DNA of 49,079 nt, from positions 1 through 49,079 of the forward strand of contig NZ_JAKKFF010000012.1 in assembly GCF_022229015.1 (NCBI RefSeq), in the 5' to 3' direction. This stretch comes from Micromonospora foliorum. Lineage in GTDB: Bacteria > Actinomycetota > Actinomycetes > Mycobacteriales > Micromonosporaceae. The translations under genes and the position numbers were made by a program. Numbering within the stretch: position 1 is the first letter of the stretch; each line of letters begins with the position of its first letter. This document shows positions 37,532 to 46,316 of this stretch, piece by piece. The notes below the pieces were generated by a model. It was not told the DNA's origin and did no database searches. It saw only the letters and a program-made list of their open reading frames with translations.

Positions 37532-38557
37532 TCAGCCGCGGCGCAGAGTGAGCAGGGTCTGCCCGGTGGGGATCACCGTGCTGCCGTCCACCTGGAGCCC
37601 GGCCTTCTCGCCCAGTTCGGCGTACTCGCGCCAGGTCCTCGCCTTGCCCGCCATCAGCGAGAGGAGGCGCAGGTCCATCTGGGTGATGAACATCAGCCGG
37701 GCCGGGTCGTCGGGGAAGTTGTCGTTCTCGTCCTTCACGAGGATCTGCACGATCAGCACCTTGCCGGTCGTGCCGATCGCGTCCGCCGCCCGCTGGAGGA
37801 TCTTCTCGGCGGAGCTGTCGTTCCAGTCGTGCAGGACATTCGACAGGATGTAGACGTCGGCGCCGGCCGGGAGCGGGTCGAAGATGCTTCCACTGACGAC
37901 CTCGGCGCGGTCGGCGATGCCCGCCGCCTCGAACCGGGCCCGGCCCTGCTCGACGACGCCCGGCAGGTCGACCACGGTGCCGCGCAGGTGCGGCTGGGCC
38001 TTGAGGATCTCGGTGAGCAGGGCGCCGGTGCCGCCACCGACGTCGATGACGTGGTTGACGGTGCTCCAGTCGTAGCCCTGGACGACCTGGTCGAAGTAGC
38101 TGGCGTGGGTGGCCATCAGCGCGCCGAACGACGTGGCCCGGTCGGGGTTGGTGGCCAGGTCGTCCCAGAACTCGATGCCGTAACGCACGGGGTACGCCGC
38201 GTCGCCGGTGCGGATCGAGTGGGTCAGCGAGCTGAACGTGCCCTCGATCCGGCCGGCCATCGAGTCGACGTCGAGCCAGGGGCGCTGGGCGGCGGGGTGG
38301 TCGGTCTTGAGGAACTCGGCGGCTTCCGTCAGGGCGTACACCCGCGGCTCGGTCTCCTTGAAGACGCCGCGGACCGAGAGGTAGCGCAGCAGCCGGTGCA
38401 GCGCGTCGGGGTTGGCCTTCGTCGCCGCGGCGAGCTCGTCGAGCGTGGTGGTGCCCGCGGCGATCAGGTCGGCGAGGCCGAGCGTCGCCGCGGCCCGCAC
38501 TGCCCACGGCGTGATCGTGTCGGTCAGCGAGTAGAGATTGACCCGATTTTCCGTCAT
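37532..38557 (-). CDS. SAM-dependent O-methyltransferase 3
   Basis: 341 residues. Winged-helix dimerisation half (WAVRAAATLGLADLIAAG, DALHRLLRYLSVRGVF), SAM motif HVIDVGGGTGALLTEIL, and catalytic region ILSNVLHDWNDSSAEKIL. Same family as O-methyltransferase 2 (DnrK/TcmN-C class) but clearly a separate lineage. It is divergent from the aminotransferase gene and transcribed alone. It is the third phenolic O-methyltransferase of the cluster. Confidence 0.92.
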   Translation of the reverse strand: MTENRVNLYSLTDTITPWAVRAAATLGLADLIAAGTTTLDELAAATKANPDALHRLLRYLSVRGVFKETEPRVYALTEAAEFLKTDHPAAQRPWLDVDSMAGRIEGTFSSLTHSIRTGDAAYPVRYGIEFWDDLATNPDRATSFGALMATHASYFDQVVQGYDWSTVNHVIDVGGGTGALLTEILKAQPHLRGTVVDLPGVVEQGRARFEAAGIADRAEVVSGSIFDPLPAGADVYILSNVLHDWNDSSAEKILQRAADAIGTTGKVLIVQILVKDENDNFPDDPARLMFITQMDLRLLSLMAGKARTWREYAELGEKAGLQVDGSTVIPTGQTLLTLRRG

Positions 38558-38587
38558 GGCGGCGAGCTTCGACGACGGCGCTCAAGA

Positions 38588-38602
38588 CCGGCTCGAAGCC
38601 GG
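38588..38602. promoter_or_regulatory. Inverted repeat in the methyltransferase/aminotransferase divergent region
   Basis: CCGGCT-CGA-AGCCGG, a perfect 6-bp inverted repeat with a 3-base centre, lies 31 bases upstream of the methyltransferase start. Possible operator; chance is not excluded in GC-rich DNA. Confidence 0.3.
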
Positions 38603-38684
38603 GTCGATCGAACGGTTCTCCAGCCGGGTTCGAGTGGGCGGGAGCAGGCTGCGCCTGTCACGGCCGCCATGCGAAGGGGACACG

Positions 38685-40202
38685 ATGGGCGCCAGCCAAC
38701 AGGAGCGCGGAGCGATCGAGGTCATTCAGGACCTCATGCAGCAGAAGTGGGTCTACGAGCTGTTCGGCGAGATCGGCGCGCGCCAGGGTGCCTCGGCCGC
38801 GCACGTCGAGCAACTGAGGGCGGTCGACGCCGCCGCGCACGTGTTCTGGCCGTTCCAGGCGCCACCGTTTCCGGTCATCGCGGCCACCGCCAGCGGCTCG
38901 ACGTTGACCGACATCGACGGCAACGACTACCTCGACTGCCACATGGGGTACGGCGCTCAGGCACTGCACGGTCACAACCCGGCCCCGGTCGTGGACTTCG
39001 TCCGGGAGCACCTCGGCAAGGGCACCGGCAACGGCTACACCAACGCGCTGGAGCTGCAGCTCGCGACGCTGCTGCGGGAGATCCTCCCGCACAACGAGAA
39101 GTTCGCCTTCCAGCACTCGGGTACGGGCGCCACCCAGTCGGCGATTCGGCTCTGCCGTGCGTTCACCGGACGCCGGATGGTCGCCAAGTTCGAGGGCACC
39201 CTGCACGGGTCACACGACCTGGCCGTCCACAACACCGCGCCGTGGTACCACGGGCATCCCGCGGTGCCGTTCCCGGAGATCGGCAAGGACGGCATCCCGC
39301 TGGTCTCGGCGTTCGCCGGCGTCACACCGGCCGAGCCGCGCGACCTGCTGATCCTGCCCAACGACACCGCGCTCGCGGTCGAGTTGATCGAGCGCCACGC
39401 GGGTGAGTTGGCCTGCATCCTCGCCGAGCCGGCGGCCTCGTCGTTCCCGTTCGAGGAGACGACGATCCCGATGATCCGCGAGGTGGCGGTGGCCGCCCGG
39501 CGGCTCGGGGTGCCGTTCATCCTCGACGAGGTGCTGACGGGCTTCCGTTCGGGCCTCGGCGGCGCCGCGCAGAAGTTCGACATCCCGACCGACCTCGTCA
39601 CCTACGGCAAGGTGATCAGCGGGCTCGGGCTGCCGCTGTCGGCGATCGGCGGTCGGGCCGACATCCTCGACATCTCGCAGACCAGTGGGCAGTCGTGGAC
39701 CGACTTCGGCCAGAAGACCGGCCTGCAGGGCAGTCACACCGGCAACTACCTGTCGGTGGCGGCGTCGCTGGCCACGCTCCAGCTCCTCCGGGACAAGGGA
39801 CCCGCCTACTACACCGACCTGCGGGCCAAGGTGGACCGGGTCCAGGCGCGGCTGGCCGCGTTCCGGGCGGCCGAGGGGATTCCGCTGCGGATGGTGGGGT
39901 TCGGCGACTACATCGGGTGCTTCCAGTTCCTTCCGGAAGACTCCTACACCGACTACCGGGTCTACTCGCGGGCACTCAACCCCGCGACGTTCATCCTCAC
40001 GCTGCTGCTGCGCAAGCGCGGCATCTACACGCTCGGCATGCCGATGTTCTTCGCCGGTGGCGCCCACAGCGACGCCGACGTCGACCGGCTGACCGACGCC
40101 GTGCTGGAGAGCACGCTGGAGCTTCGCGCCAACGACTTCCCCTTCGACCTGGCCTGGCCAGCTACGTCCGAGTGGGGTTCGGGTTCCTCCGACTGGTCGT
40201 AA
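38685..40202 (+). CDS. Class III PLP-dependent aminotransferase (glutamate-1-semialdehyde aminomutase-like)
   Basis: 505 residues, larger than GSA aminomutase (about 430) through an N-terminal extension of about 60. The PLP fold is complete: SGTGATQSAIRL for the phosphate, ILDEVLTGFR with Asp281, and Lys309 in TYGKVISGLGLP as Schiff-base lysine. Family members move amino groups on ketones or act as mutases. ATG 38685 has GAAGGGG 5 bases upstream; the longer frame is unsupported. Lying between a methyltransferase and the efflux pump it is probably part of the pathway, perhaps aminating the polyketide or making an amino building block. The substrate is unknown. Confidence 0.87.
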   Translation: MGASQQERGAIEVIQDLMQQKWVYELFGEIGARQGASAAHVEQLRAVDAAAHVFWPFQAPPFPVIAATASGSTLTDIDGNDYLDCHMGYGAQALHGHNPAPVVDFVREHLGKGTGNGYTNALELQLATLLREILPHNEKFAFQHSGTGATQSAIRLCRAFTGRRMVAKFEGTLHGSHDLAVHNTAPWYHGHPAVPFPEIGKDGIPLVSAFAGVTPAEPRDLLILPNDTALAVELIERHAGELACILAEPAASSFPFEETTIPMIREVAVAARRLGVPFILDEVLTGFRSGLGGAAQKFDIPTDLVTYGKVISGLGLPLSAIGGRADILDISQTSGQSWTDFGQKTGLQGSHTGNYLSVAASLATLQLLRDKGPAYYTDLRAKVDRVQARLAAFRAAEGIPLRMVGFGDYIGCFQFLPEDSYTDYRVYSRALNPATFILTLLLRKRGIYTLGMPMFFAGGAHSDADVDRLTDAVLESTLELRANDFPFDLAWPATSEWGSGSSDWS

Positions 40203-40218
40203 CCGCCGCCGCGTCACC

Positions 40219-40247
40219 GGGTCCGGGTCAGCTCCTGACCCGGGCCC
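40219..40247 (+). terminator. Terminator after the aminotransferase gene
   Basis: CCGGGTCAG at 40223 pairs with CTGACCCGG at 40235 around a 3-nt loop; the stem extends outward to 13 bp with one wobble. Confidence 0.8.
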
Positions 40248-40266
40248 TCCCCATGTGCCGTACAGG

Positions 40267-40315
40267 TCGTACGCAAATAGCCGTACTTGACTAATCGTAC
40301 GCAACGGCGTGTAGT
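40267..40315 (+). promoter_or_regulatory. Promoter and duplicated operator of the DHA2 efflux gene
   Basis: TTGACT (40287-40292) and TGTAGT (40310-40315) with 17-base spacing form a good vegetative promoter. The box TCGTACGCAA occurs twice, at 40267-40276 and 40295-40304, 28 bases apart; the second copy lies in the promoter spacer. Each box is preceded by CCGTAC. Binding there would block RNA polymerase, so this is a likely repressor operator. Confidence 0.65.
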
Positions 40316-40365
40316 CGGAAGGGTGGGTCCGCTGCCGACCCCCGTCCGACTTCAGGAGGAACGCG

Positions 40366-42063
40366 ATGACGGAGAGCTGGACCGACGAACACAGCGCCGC
40401 ACCACCCAATCCGCGCCGATGGCTGATCCTGGCCGTCGTTCTGGCCGGGGCGTTCATGATCCTGCTGGCAACGACAATCGTCAATGTCGCGGTCGCCCCG
40501 ATCCAGCGCGACCTCAAGTCGACCTACACGGCCATGGAGTGGGTCATCGCCGGCTACGCGCTCGGCTACGGCCTGCTGCTCATCCCCGCCGGCCGGATCG
40601 GCGACCGCTTCGGCCACCGCAAGCTGTTCCTCATCGGCGTCGCCGGGTTCACGGCGGCGTCGGCGGCGTCGGCGCTCGCGGCCACCCCCAACCAGTTGAT
40701 CGCGTTCCAGGTGGTGCAGGGCATGATGGCCGGCATCCTCAACCCGCCGGTGCTGGCGCTGATCCAGACCACGTTCCCGGCGAAGGAGACCGGCAAGGCC
40801 TACGGAATCTATGGCGCGATCGGCGGCATCGCGACCGCCAGCGGCCCGCTCCTCGGCGGCCTGCTGATCGCGTGGGACCTCGGCGGCTGGGACTGGCGGC
40901 CGGTGTTCCTGCTCAACGTGCCGATCGGCCTGGCCACGTTCGTCGCCGCGCTGATCCTGGTGCCCGAGTCGCGGGGCCGTCGCGGTGGGCTCGACGTGAT
41001 CGGCATGCTGCTCGTCTCGGCCGCCGTCCTGTTGCTGGCCGTTCCCCTGGTCGAGGGCCAGCGCCTGGGCTGGCCGGCATGGACGTTCGTCTCCATGGCA
41101 GCGGCGCTGCCCGCGCTGGCGGTCTTCGCGGTGTGGGAGCTGCGCCGCGCCCGACGCGCCCAGGTCCCGCTGGTGAGCATGCGCCTGTTCGCCCACCGCT
41201 CGTTCTCCGCCGGCGTCGGCATCAGCCTCTGCTACTTCGCCGGCTTCATCGGCCTGCTCTTCGCGCTCTCGCTGCACCTGCAGATCGGCCTGGAGAAGTC
41301 CGCCCTGACGACGGGCCTGATCCTGCTGCCGTTCTCGTTCGGCACCCTGGTCGGCGCGGCCATCTCCGACAACGTCGCCCGTGCGCTCGGCCGCGGCGTG
41401 CTGATGCTCGGCGCGGGCATCGTGATCGTGGGCATGGTGGGCATCATCGCGACGATCCACTGGTGGGGCTCCGGCCTGGAACTGCTACCGGCCCTGCTCT
41501 TCGCCGGCTTCGGCTCGGGCCTGGTGATCGCGCCGAGCGTCGAGATCGTGCTGGCCGGTGTGCCCTGGCAGGACGCGGGCGCGGCCAGCGGCGTGCTCGG
41601 CACCGCCCAGCGCCTCGGCCAGGCGATCGGCGTCGCGGTGGCGGGCGTGGTCCTCTTCGGGACGCTCGGCTCCTACTCGGCGACGGCCGCGGAGAAGGCG
41701 AGCCCGGAGCTCCAGGCATCGCTCGTGGCCGCGGGCCTGCCGCCGGCGGAGGCGAGCAGGGCGACGACAGTGTTCGCCGACTGTTTCATCCGCCAGTCGC
41801 GCGCGTCGGACCCGACGGCCACGCCGCCCGGCTGCGCGGACTCGGCGCCGGGTGCGGTCGGCGCGGCCTTCGACAGCGCGGCCACGTCGGCACTGGAGAC
41901 CAACTTCAACCGCGCGGTCCAGTGGACGGTCGGCGCCGTCCTGGTCGGCGTGATCCTCACCTTCCTGCTCGTCTACCTGCTGCCCCGCCGACCCGAAGAG
42001 CCCTGGGCCGAGGCGAGCAAGCCCGACTGGAACGTGACCACCGCGCCCGAACCCGCCCAGTGA
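40366..42063 (+). CDS. DHA2-family (14-TM) MFS efflux pump, EmrB/QacA/TcmA type
   Basis: 565 residues with 14 predicted helices: TM1 WLILAVVLAGAFMILLATTI, motif RIGDRFGHRKLF, motif C region GGIATASGPLLGGLL. A large loop with paired cysteines (ADCFIRQSR...GCAD) before the last helix is typical of actinomycete DHA2 pumps. It likely exports the polyketide or an intermediate and gives self-resistance, like TcmA. AGGAGG precedes the ATG. A PadR gene follows convergently. Confidence 0.93.
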   Translation: MTESWTDEHSAAPPNPRRWLILAVVLAGAFMILLATTIVNVAVAPIQRDLKSTYTAMEWVIAGYALGYGLLLIPAGRIGDRFGHRKLFLIGVAGFTAASAASALAATPNQLIAFQVVQGMMAGILNPPVLALIQTTFPAKETGKAYGIYGAIGGIATASGPLLGGLLIAWDLGGWDWRPVFLLNVPIGLATFVAALILVPESRGRRGGLDVIGMLLVSAAVLLLAVPLVEGQRLGWPAWTFVSMAAALPALAVFAVWELRRARRAQVPLVSMRLFAHRSFSAGVGISLCYFAGFIGLLFALSLHLQIGLEKSALTTGLILLPFSFGTLVGAAISDNVARALGRGVLMLGAGIVIVGMVGIIATIHWWGSGLELLPALLFAGFGSGLVIAPSVEIVLAGVPWQDAGAASGVLGTAQRLGQAIGVAVAGVVLFGTLGSYSATAAEKASPELQASLVAAGLPPAEASRATTVFADCFIRQSRASDPTATPPGCADSAPGAVGAAFDSAATSALETNFNRAVQWTVGAVLVGVILTFLLVYLLPRRPEEPWAEASKPDWNVTTAPEPAQ

Positions 42064-42068
42064 CAAGC

Positions 42069-42112
42069 CGCCAGCCCTGGCCCGGGTGTAACACCGGGGG
42101 CCAGGGCTGGCG
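42069..42112. terminator. Bidirectional terminator between efflux pump and padR
   Basis: CGCCAGCCCTGGCC at 42069-42082 pairs perfectly with GGCCAGGGCTGGCG at 42099-42112; the inner bases extend the hairpin. It separates convergent genes. Confidence 0.88.
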
Positions 42113-42115
42113 CTC

Positions 42116-42682
42116 TCAGGACGTGGTCATCGATGTCGGTTGGTTGGCCATCAGCTTGGGCAACTGGTCGAGCAGCTCGTCGTGCCAGGCGAGCTCGGTA
42201 CGGAGGCGGAGCTCGGTATGACGGAAGGTCGTCCACTCCAGACCACGGATGTGCGGCGCCGCCAGCTCTCGGAGCGCGAGCCACGAGTCGAGCTGCGCGG
42301 CGAGGGCCTCGCGGCGCGCGACGATGATCGCGCGCAGCGCGTCCTCTTCGAGGTCGATCACGTTCTGCAGGGCCAGGTCGACCGGGTCGTGACGGAGCTT
42401 GGTGTCACGCAGCGCCTCGTCGCGGTGGTCGATCAGCTCCGCCGCACCGGCCGAGGTGAGCGCGTAGATCGTGCGGGCGGGTCGGTTGCCCTCCTGCTCG
42501 GTCCGGACCGCCTCGATGACGCCCTCGACCTGCATTCGGTGGAGCGCGCCGTAGAGCGACCCCGGCTTGACGTCGCTCCACAGCTCGGTACGGTCGACCT
42601 GGGCCGCCCGGCGGATCTGGTGCCCATGCATGGGGCCGCCACGCGCGAGCGCTCCGAGTACGAACAGGCGAGTGCTATTCAC
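42116..42682 (-). CDS. PadR-family transcriptional repressor
   Basis: 188 residues. PadR winged helix: STRLFVLGALARGGPMHGHQ, then DVKPGSLYGALHRMQVEGVI and the wing with YALTSAGAAEL; the C-terminal helical part is the dimerisation domain of PadR subfamily 2. The GTG at 42682 is chosen because the upstream ATG (42727) lies inside the likely -10 hexamer. PadR proteins repress efflux pumps and detoxification genes until they bind a phenolic or antibiotic ligand, so the adjacent efflux gene is the probable target, with self-regulation. Confidence 0.88.
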   Translation of the reverse strand: MNSTRLFVLGALARGGPMHGHQIRRAAQVDRTELWSDVKPGSLYGALHRMQVEGVIEAVRTEQEGNRPARTIYALTSAGAAELIDHRDEALRDTKLRHDPVDLALQNVIDLEEDALRAIIVARREALAAQLDSWLALRELAAPHIRGLEWTTFRHTELRLRTELAWHDELLDQLPKLMANQPTSMTTS

Positions 42683-42701
42683 GGCATTAGTCCAACACGA
42701 G

Positions 42702-42731
42702 TGCCCGTTTGCGGGCAAGTTACCCATAGTA
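42702..42731 (-). promoter_or_regulatory. Promoter and palindromic operator of padR
   Basis: The minus-strand -10 hexamer TACTAT is at 42731-42726. Just downstream, 42702-42717 is the perfect inverted repeat TGCCCG-TTTG-CGGGCA, placed where a bound repressor would stop initiation. It lies 19 bases upstream of the GTG start. Self-repression by PadR is inferred. Confidence 0.55.
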
Positions 42732-42747
42732 ATCCTTGAGCCGACTG

Positions 42748-43428
42748 CTATCCCCCGTGGAACGTCGGGTCGACGCAGAGCCTCGGCAGAGCGATCAGCG
42801 AAGCCGCGATGGCCCTGTTGACCGCGTCGATCCGCGACACCGCACCGAGCTTGGCGAAGATGTTGCGCAGGTGGCGTTTGACCGTCGCCTCCGACAGGCA
42901 GAGCCGACCGGCGATCTGGGCGTTGCTCATCGCCTGACCGACCAACTGCAAAACCTCGCGCTCACGGTCCGACAGCGTGCTGTGCACCGGCCCCTGCACC
43001 TGGGTCAGGCTCTCGCGCGACACGGCCAACATCACCGGCGCGTCATCGGCGCGGGCGCCGCGGATCGCCGCCACCAACTCCTGGCGCGTCGAGTTCTTCA
43101 GCAGGTAACCGCAGATGCCGAGGGTCAACAACTCGCGCAGCAGCGTCGGGCCGTCGAACATGCTGAGGATGATGACCCGACTCGCCGGCGCGACGTCGCG
43201 GATCCGACGGACCGTCGTGGTCACCCCGTCGCCGGGGATCTGCACGTCGAGCAGCACGATGTCGGGCTGGCGGGCCCGGATCTCGTTGACCGCGGCGCAG
43301 CTGTCGCCCGCCTCGCCGACGACCACGAGGTCGCGCTGGGCGTCGAGGATCTCCCGGAGACCGTCGCGCACCACGACGTGGTCGTCGACCAGCACGATGC
43401 GGGTCGGCTCGATCATCGTGGCGGTCAC
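42748..43428 (-). CDS. NarL/LuxR-family response regulator
   Basis: 226 residues. Receiver domain [20 protein letters not shown] with phosphoacceptor Asp in [11 protein letters not shown] and Lys in [28 protein letters not shown] then [23 protein letters not shown] at 43428 overlaps the kinase stop codon as GTGA, so the two are translationally coupled. It is a close paralogue of the orphan regulator at 31.5 kb. Targets may include the divergent multicopper oxidase gene. Confidence 0.93.
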   Translation of the reverse strand: MTATMIEPTRIVLVDDHVVVRDGLREILDAQRDLVVVGEAGDSCAAVNEIRARQPDIVLLDVQIPGDGVTTTVRRIRDVAPASRVIILSMFDGPTLLRELLTLGICGYLLKNSTRQELVAAIRGARADDAPVMLAVSRESLTQVQGPVHSTLSDREREVLQLVGQAMSNAQIAGRLCLSEATVKRHLRNIFAKLGAVSRIDAVNRAIAASLIALPRLCVDPTFHGG

Positions 43429-44501
43429 CGGCCGGCCCCCGCCCCGACGGCGAGCAGCGGCACGACCAGCTCGACCGAAACGCCCTGGTGGCCCGCCGCG
43501 CGCACCGCGAGGCGACCATCGACGGCGGCGGCGCGCTCGGCCATCGCGCGCAGGCCGGAGCCGTCGCGCACCGTCGCGAGGTCGAAGCCCACCCCGTCGT
43601 CGGCGACGGTCGCCCGCAGCTCGTGCGGGGTGATGTCGACGACCGCGTGGATCACGCGAGCGCCGGCGTGGGCGACCGCGTTGCGCAGCGCTTCGCGAAC
43701 GACCAGGAACACCTCGTCGAGCACCTCGGGCGGCACCCACGACTCGTCGCCGTTGATCTCGGTGTGCAGACGTGTCTCGCCCGTCTCGACCGTGGACAGG
43801 AAGTTGGCCAGTGCCTCGTCGAGTGACCCGAGCGGCTGAGAGAGCCGAAGATCGGCGATGAGCACCCGCAGATAGCCGACCGCGTCGTGCAGCGACTCAC
43901 GGGCGATGACCACGCGGCGATCGACGTCGTCGTGGCGTCGTTCCTGGGCGAGCTCGTGGGCCTCCAGGTTCCGGTACGCCGCGCTGAGGCTGTGGCCCAG
44001 CCGGTCGTGCAGCTCGCGCGCGATAAGCGAGCGCTCTGCGATCTGCGCCTGGTGGACCTCGTTCATCAGGCCGGCGGCGTAGCGCGAACTCGCGTCGAGC
44101 AGCCGGGTCAGTGTCGTACGGGTGAGCGCGTCGGCGACCAGCGCCAGGATCGCGCTCTGGTCGGGCTTGCCACACAACTGCTTCAGCGCGTCGGCCAACA
44201 CGATGTCGGCCAGCGCGACGACCGCGCGGAAGCACTCGCGTGGGTGAAGCTCGACCTCCTCGGTGGACACCGCTGGCGGCGGTGTCGACAGCGGATCGGT
44301 GGTCTCGCGACGAATCTCGGCCATCGTTTCCCGCACCAGGACGTCGGCCTGCGCCGTGTAACTGTCGGTCAGGTCAGCGGCCCCAGCGAGATCGTCACTC
44401 GCAGCGGCAAGACGCTGACGGTAGGCGGCAAGAATCGGTTGACGCCTGCGGTCGAGAACCTCGGCAGCGGTCCTCCGCAGCGCATCGTTTCCAACAACCA
44501 T
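43425..44501 (-). CDS. Soluble sensor histidine kinase
   Basis: 358 residues with no membrane helix. An all-helical N-terminal sensory part (about 1-190, [20 protein letters not shown] and onward) precedes the HisKA_3 box [20 protein letters not shown] and a HATPase domain with [14 protein letters not shown] and [23 protein letters not shown] 44501 is preceded by GGGGGAT. It senses a cytoplasmic signal and is paired with the coupled response regulator. The sensory domain is not one I recognise. Confidence 0.92.
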   Translation of the reverse strand: MVVGNDALRRTAAEVLDRRRQPILAAYRQRLAAASDDLAGAADLTDSYTAQADVLVRETMAEIRRETTDPLSTPPPAVSTEEVELHPRECFRAVVALADIVLADALKQLCGKPDQSAILALVADALTRTTLTRLLDASSRYAAGLMNEVHQAQIAERSLIARELHDRLGHSLSAAYRNLEAHELAQERRHDDVDRRVVIARESLHDAVGYLRVLIADLRLSQPLGSLDEALANFLSTVETGETRLHTEINGDESWVPPEVLDEVFLVVREALRNAVAHAGARVIHAVVDITPHELRATVADDGVGFDLATVRDGSGLRAMAERAAAVDGRLAVRAAGHQGVSVELVVPLLAVGAGAGR

Positions 44502-44834
44502 TGCGGATCCCCCGGTGTGTGCCCTATTGCTCCCCAGGTGCGGGCACGAACGGCTCTCCCCAGCGCCGGCTGCCCGCCGTGTCGCCGACCCCCCATGCGT
44601 GGGCGACAAAAGCACTCAGATCGGATCGGCCTCTTATGAGTTGTCACGGCCGACTACTCGCACGAGTCTACGGTCTCATCGCACACCGTTGGAAGCATCG
44701 AAGCTTAGCTTTTGGTAGTCACACCAAAACTTAAGGTGAAATCCATACTTGGCCGCGATCAGCTTTCGACGACGCGTCGAGGGACCTCCGCGACAGTTCA
44801 CCCGAGAACTCGACCACCAGGAGTGGAGCGACCA
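44502..44834. other. Divergent control region, kinase / multicopper oxidase
   Basis: 333 bases without a gene. The part from 44690 to 44760 is unusually AT-rich for this DNA and holds the inverted repeat at 44710-44729. No other structure is seen. Confidence 0.5.
44710..44729. promoter_or_regulatory. Inverted repeat TTTTGGT-N6-ACCAAAA
   Basis: Perfect 7-bp arms with a 6-base centre, in an AT-rich island between the histidine kinase and the multicopper oxidase. The form and spacing suit a dimeric LuxR-type or metal-responsive regulator. Confidence 0.6.
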
Positions 44835-46298
44835 ATGGTGAGCAGACGCAACGTCATGAAGGTCGGTGCCACCGCGGGAGCAGCCGCGCTGGTCACGGGC
44901 ACCGCGGCGGCAGCGGCCCGCGGATCCACCCCGTCCGCGACGTCGGCCCACGGCACCCACACCGGCCACGGAAAGACGGCACACGTCGCGGCCGTCACCG
45001 CCCCGTTCGCTGTCCGGATGCCGATACCACCCGTGCAGCAGCCGATCGCCTCGGTGGCCAACACCGACTTCTACGTCGTTTCCACCCGTAAGGCTCAGGC
45101 GGAGATCCTGCCCGGAACGCGTACCGAGGTGTTGACCTACGACGGGCAGTTTCCCGGGCCGACGTTCCGGGTGAGGACGGGCCGGCTCGCGGTCATCGCG
45201 CACAGCAACCACCTCGACATGCCGACCGCGGTGCACGTGCACGGAGGCCACACACCGTCGAGCAGCGACGGGTTCCCGACCGACGTGCTCGACCCGGGCA
45301 AGAGCCGGATCTACAACTACCCCAACAAGCAGCGGGCCGCCACGCTCTGGTACCACGACCATGCCCATCACATGGAGGCCGAGCACGTCTTCCGCGGGCT
45401 CGCCGGCTTCTTCCTGATCGACGACCCGGCCCAGGACGAACTCCGGTTGCCGTCCGGCAACTACGACATCCCGATCATGTTGCGCGACGCGCGGTTCGCC
45501 GAGGACGCGAGCCTGGTCTTCGAACACGACGACTTCCAGTTCCGCAACACGATCCTCGTCAACGGCAAGCCACAGCCCTACTTCCAGGTGGCCGCCCGCA
45601 AGTACCGGCTGCGCTTCGTCAACGCGTCCAACCTCCGCACGTTCACCCTGCGGCTCGGCAACGACGCCGAGGTCGCCCAGATCGCGAGTGACGGCGGGCT
45701 GCTCGCCGGGCCGACGCCGATCCGCTCGTGGAGCCTGACCCCCGGCGAGCGGATCGAGATCGTCGTCGACTTCGGCGCGTTCCCGGTCGGCAGCCAGGTG
45801 TTCCTCGACGATGCCGTGGCCGGGCCGGTGCTGCGCTTCGACGTCAATCGGGCCGCCACCGACAGCAGCCGGGTGCCCGACCGGCTGAGCACGATCCCCG
45901 CGCTGCCCGCGGCCACGAAGGAGCGTGCGTTCACGCTCAACTTCAACCCGGCGACCGGCCAGTTCCTCATCAACGGTCAGCAGTTCGACGCCGACCGGGT
46001 CGACACCGAGATCAAACGCAACACGACCGAGGTGTGGACGGTGACCAACGGCGACACGCTCTTCGGTATCCCGCACAATTTCCACCCCCACCTGGTCCAG
46101 TTCCGGGTGCTCACCCGCAACGGCCAGCCGCCGGCGCCGGGTGAGGCCGGAGTGAAGGACACCATCTCGGTGGGGCCCGGCGAGACGGTCCGACTCCAGG
46201 CGACGTTCGGGCCCTACCTTGGCCGGTATGTCTACCATTGCCACATGATCGACCATTCCGCGAGTGGGATGATGGCACAGATGAAAATCGTTCCCTGA
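44835..46298 (+). CDS. Tat-exported multicopper oxidase (laccase/CotA/phenoxazinone synthase-like)
   Basis: 487 residues. Tat signal SRRNVMKVGATAGAAALVTG, then a His-containing spacer (SAHGTHTGHGKTAH) and three cupredoxin domains. Copper ligands are complete: HVHGG 134-138, WYHDHAHH 172-179, HNFHPH 414-419, HCHMIDHSASGMM 468-480 with type 1 Cys469 and axial Met480. It oxidises phenols or aminophenols with O2 outside the membrane. ATG 44835 has GGAG 6 bases upstream. It is followed by the SRPBCC gene after 18 bases. Coupling of the polyketide is a plausible role; copper or iron oxidation is the alternative. Confidence 0.92.
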   Translation: MVSRRNVMKVGATAGAAALVTGTAAAAARGSTPSATSAHGTHTGHGKTAHVAAVTAPFAVRMPIPPVQQPIASVANTDFYVVSTRKAQAEILPGTRTEVLTYDGQFPGPTFRVRTGRLAVIAHSNHLDMPTAVHVHGGHTPSSSDGFPTDVLDPGKSRIYNYPNKQRAATLWYHDHAHHMEAEHVFRGLAGFFLIDDPAQDELRLPSGNYDIPIMLRDARFAEDASLVFEHDDFQFRNTILVNGKPQPYFQVAARKYRLRFVNASNLRTFTLRLGNDAEVAQIASDGGLLAGPTPIRSWSLTPGERIEIVVDFGAFPVGSQVFLDDAVAGPVLRFDVNRAATDSSRVPDRLSTIPALPAATKERAFTLNFNPATGQFLINGQQFDADRVDTEIKRNTTEVWTVTNGDTLFGIPHNFHPHLVQFRVLTRNGQPPAPGEAGVKDTISVGPGETVRLQATFGPYLGRYVYHCHMIDHSASGMMAQMKIVP

Positions 46299-46316
46299 CC
46301 CTGAGAAAGGTTTCTT

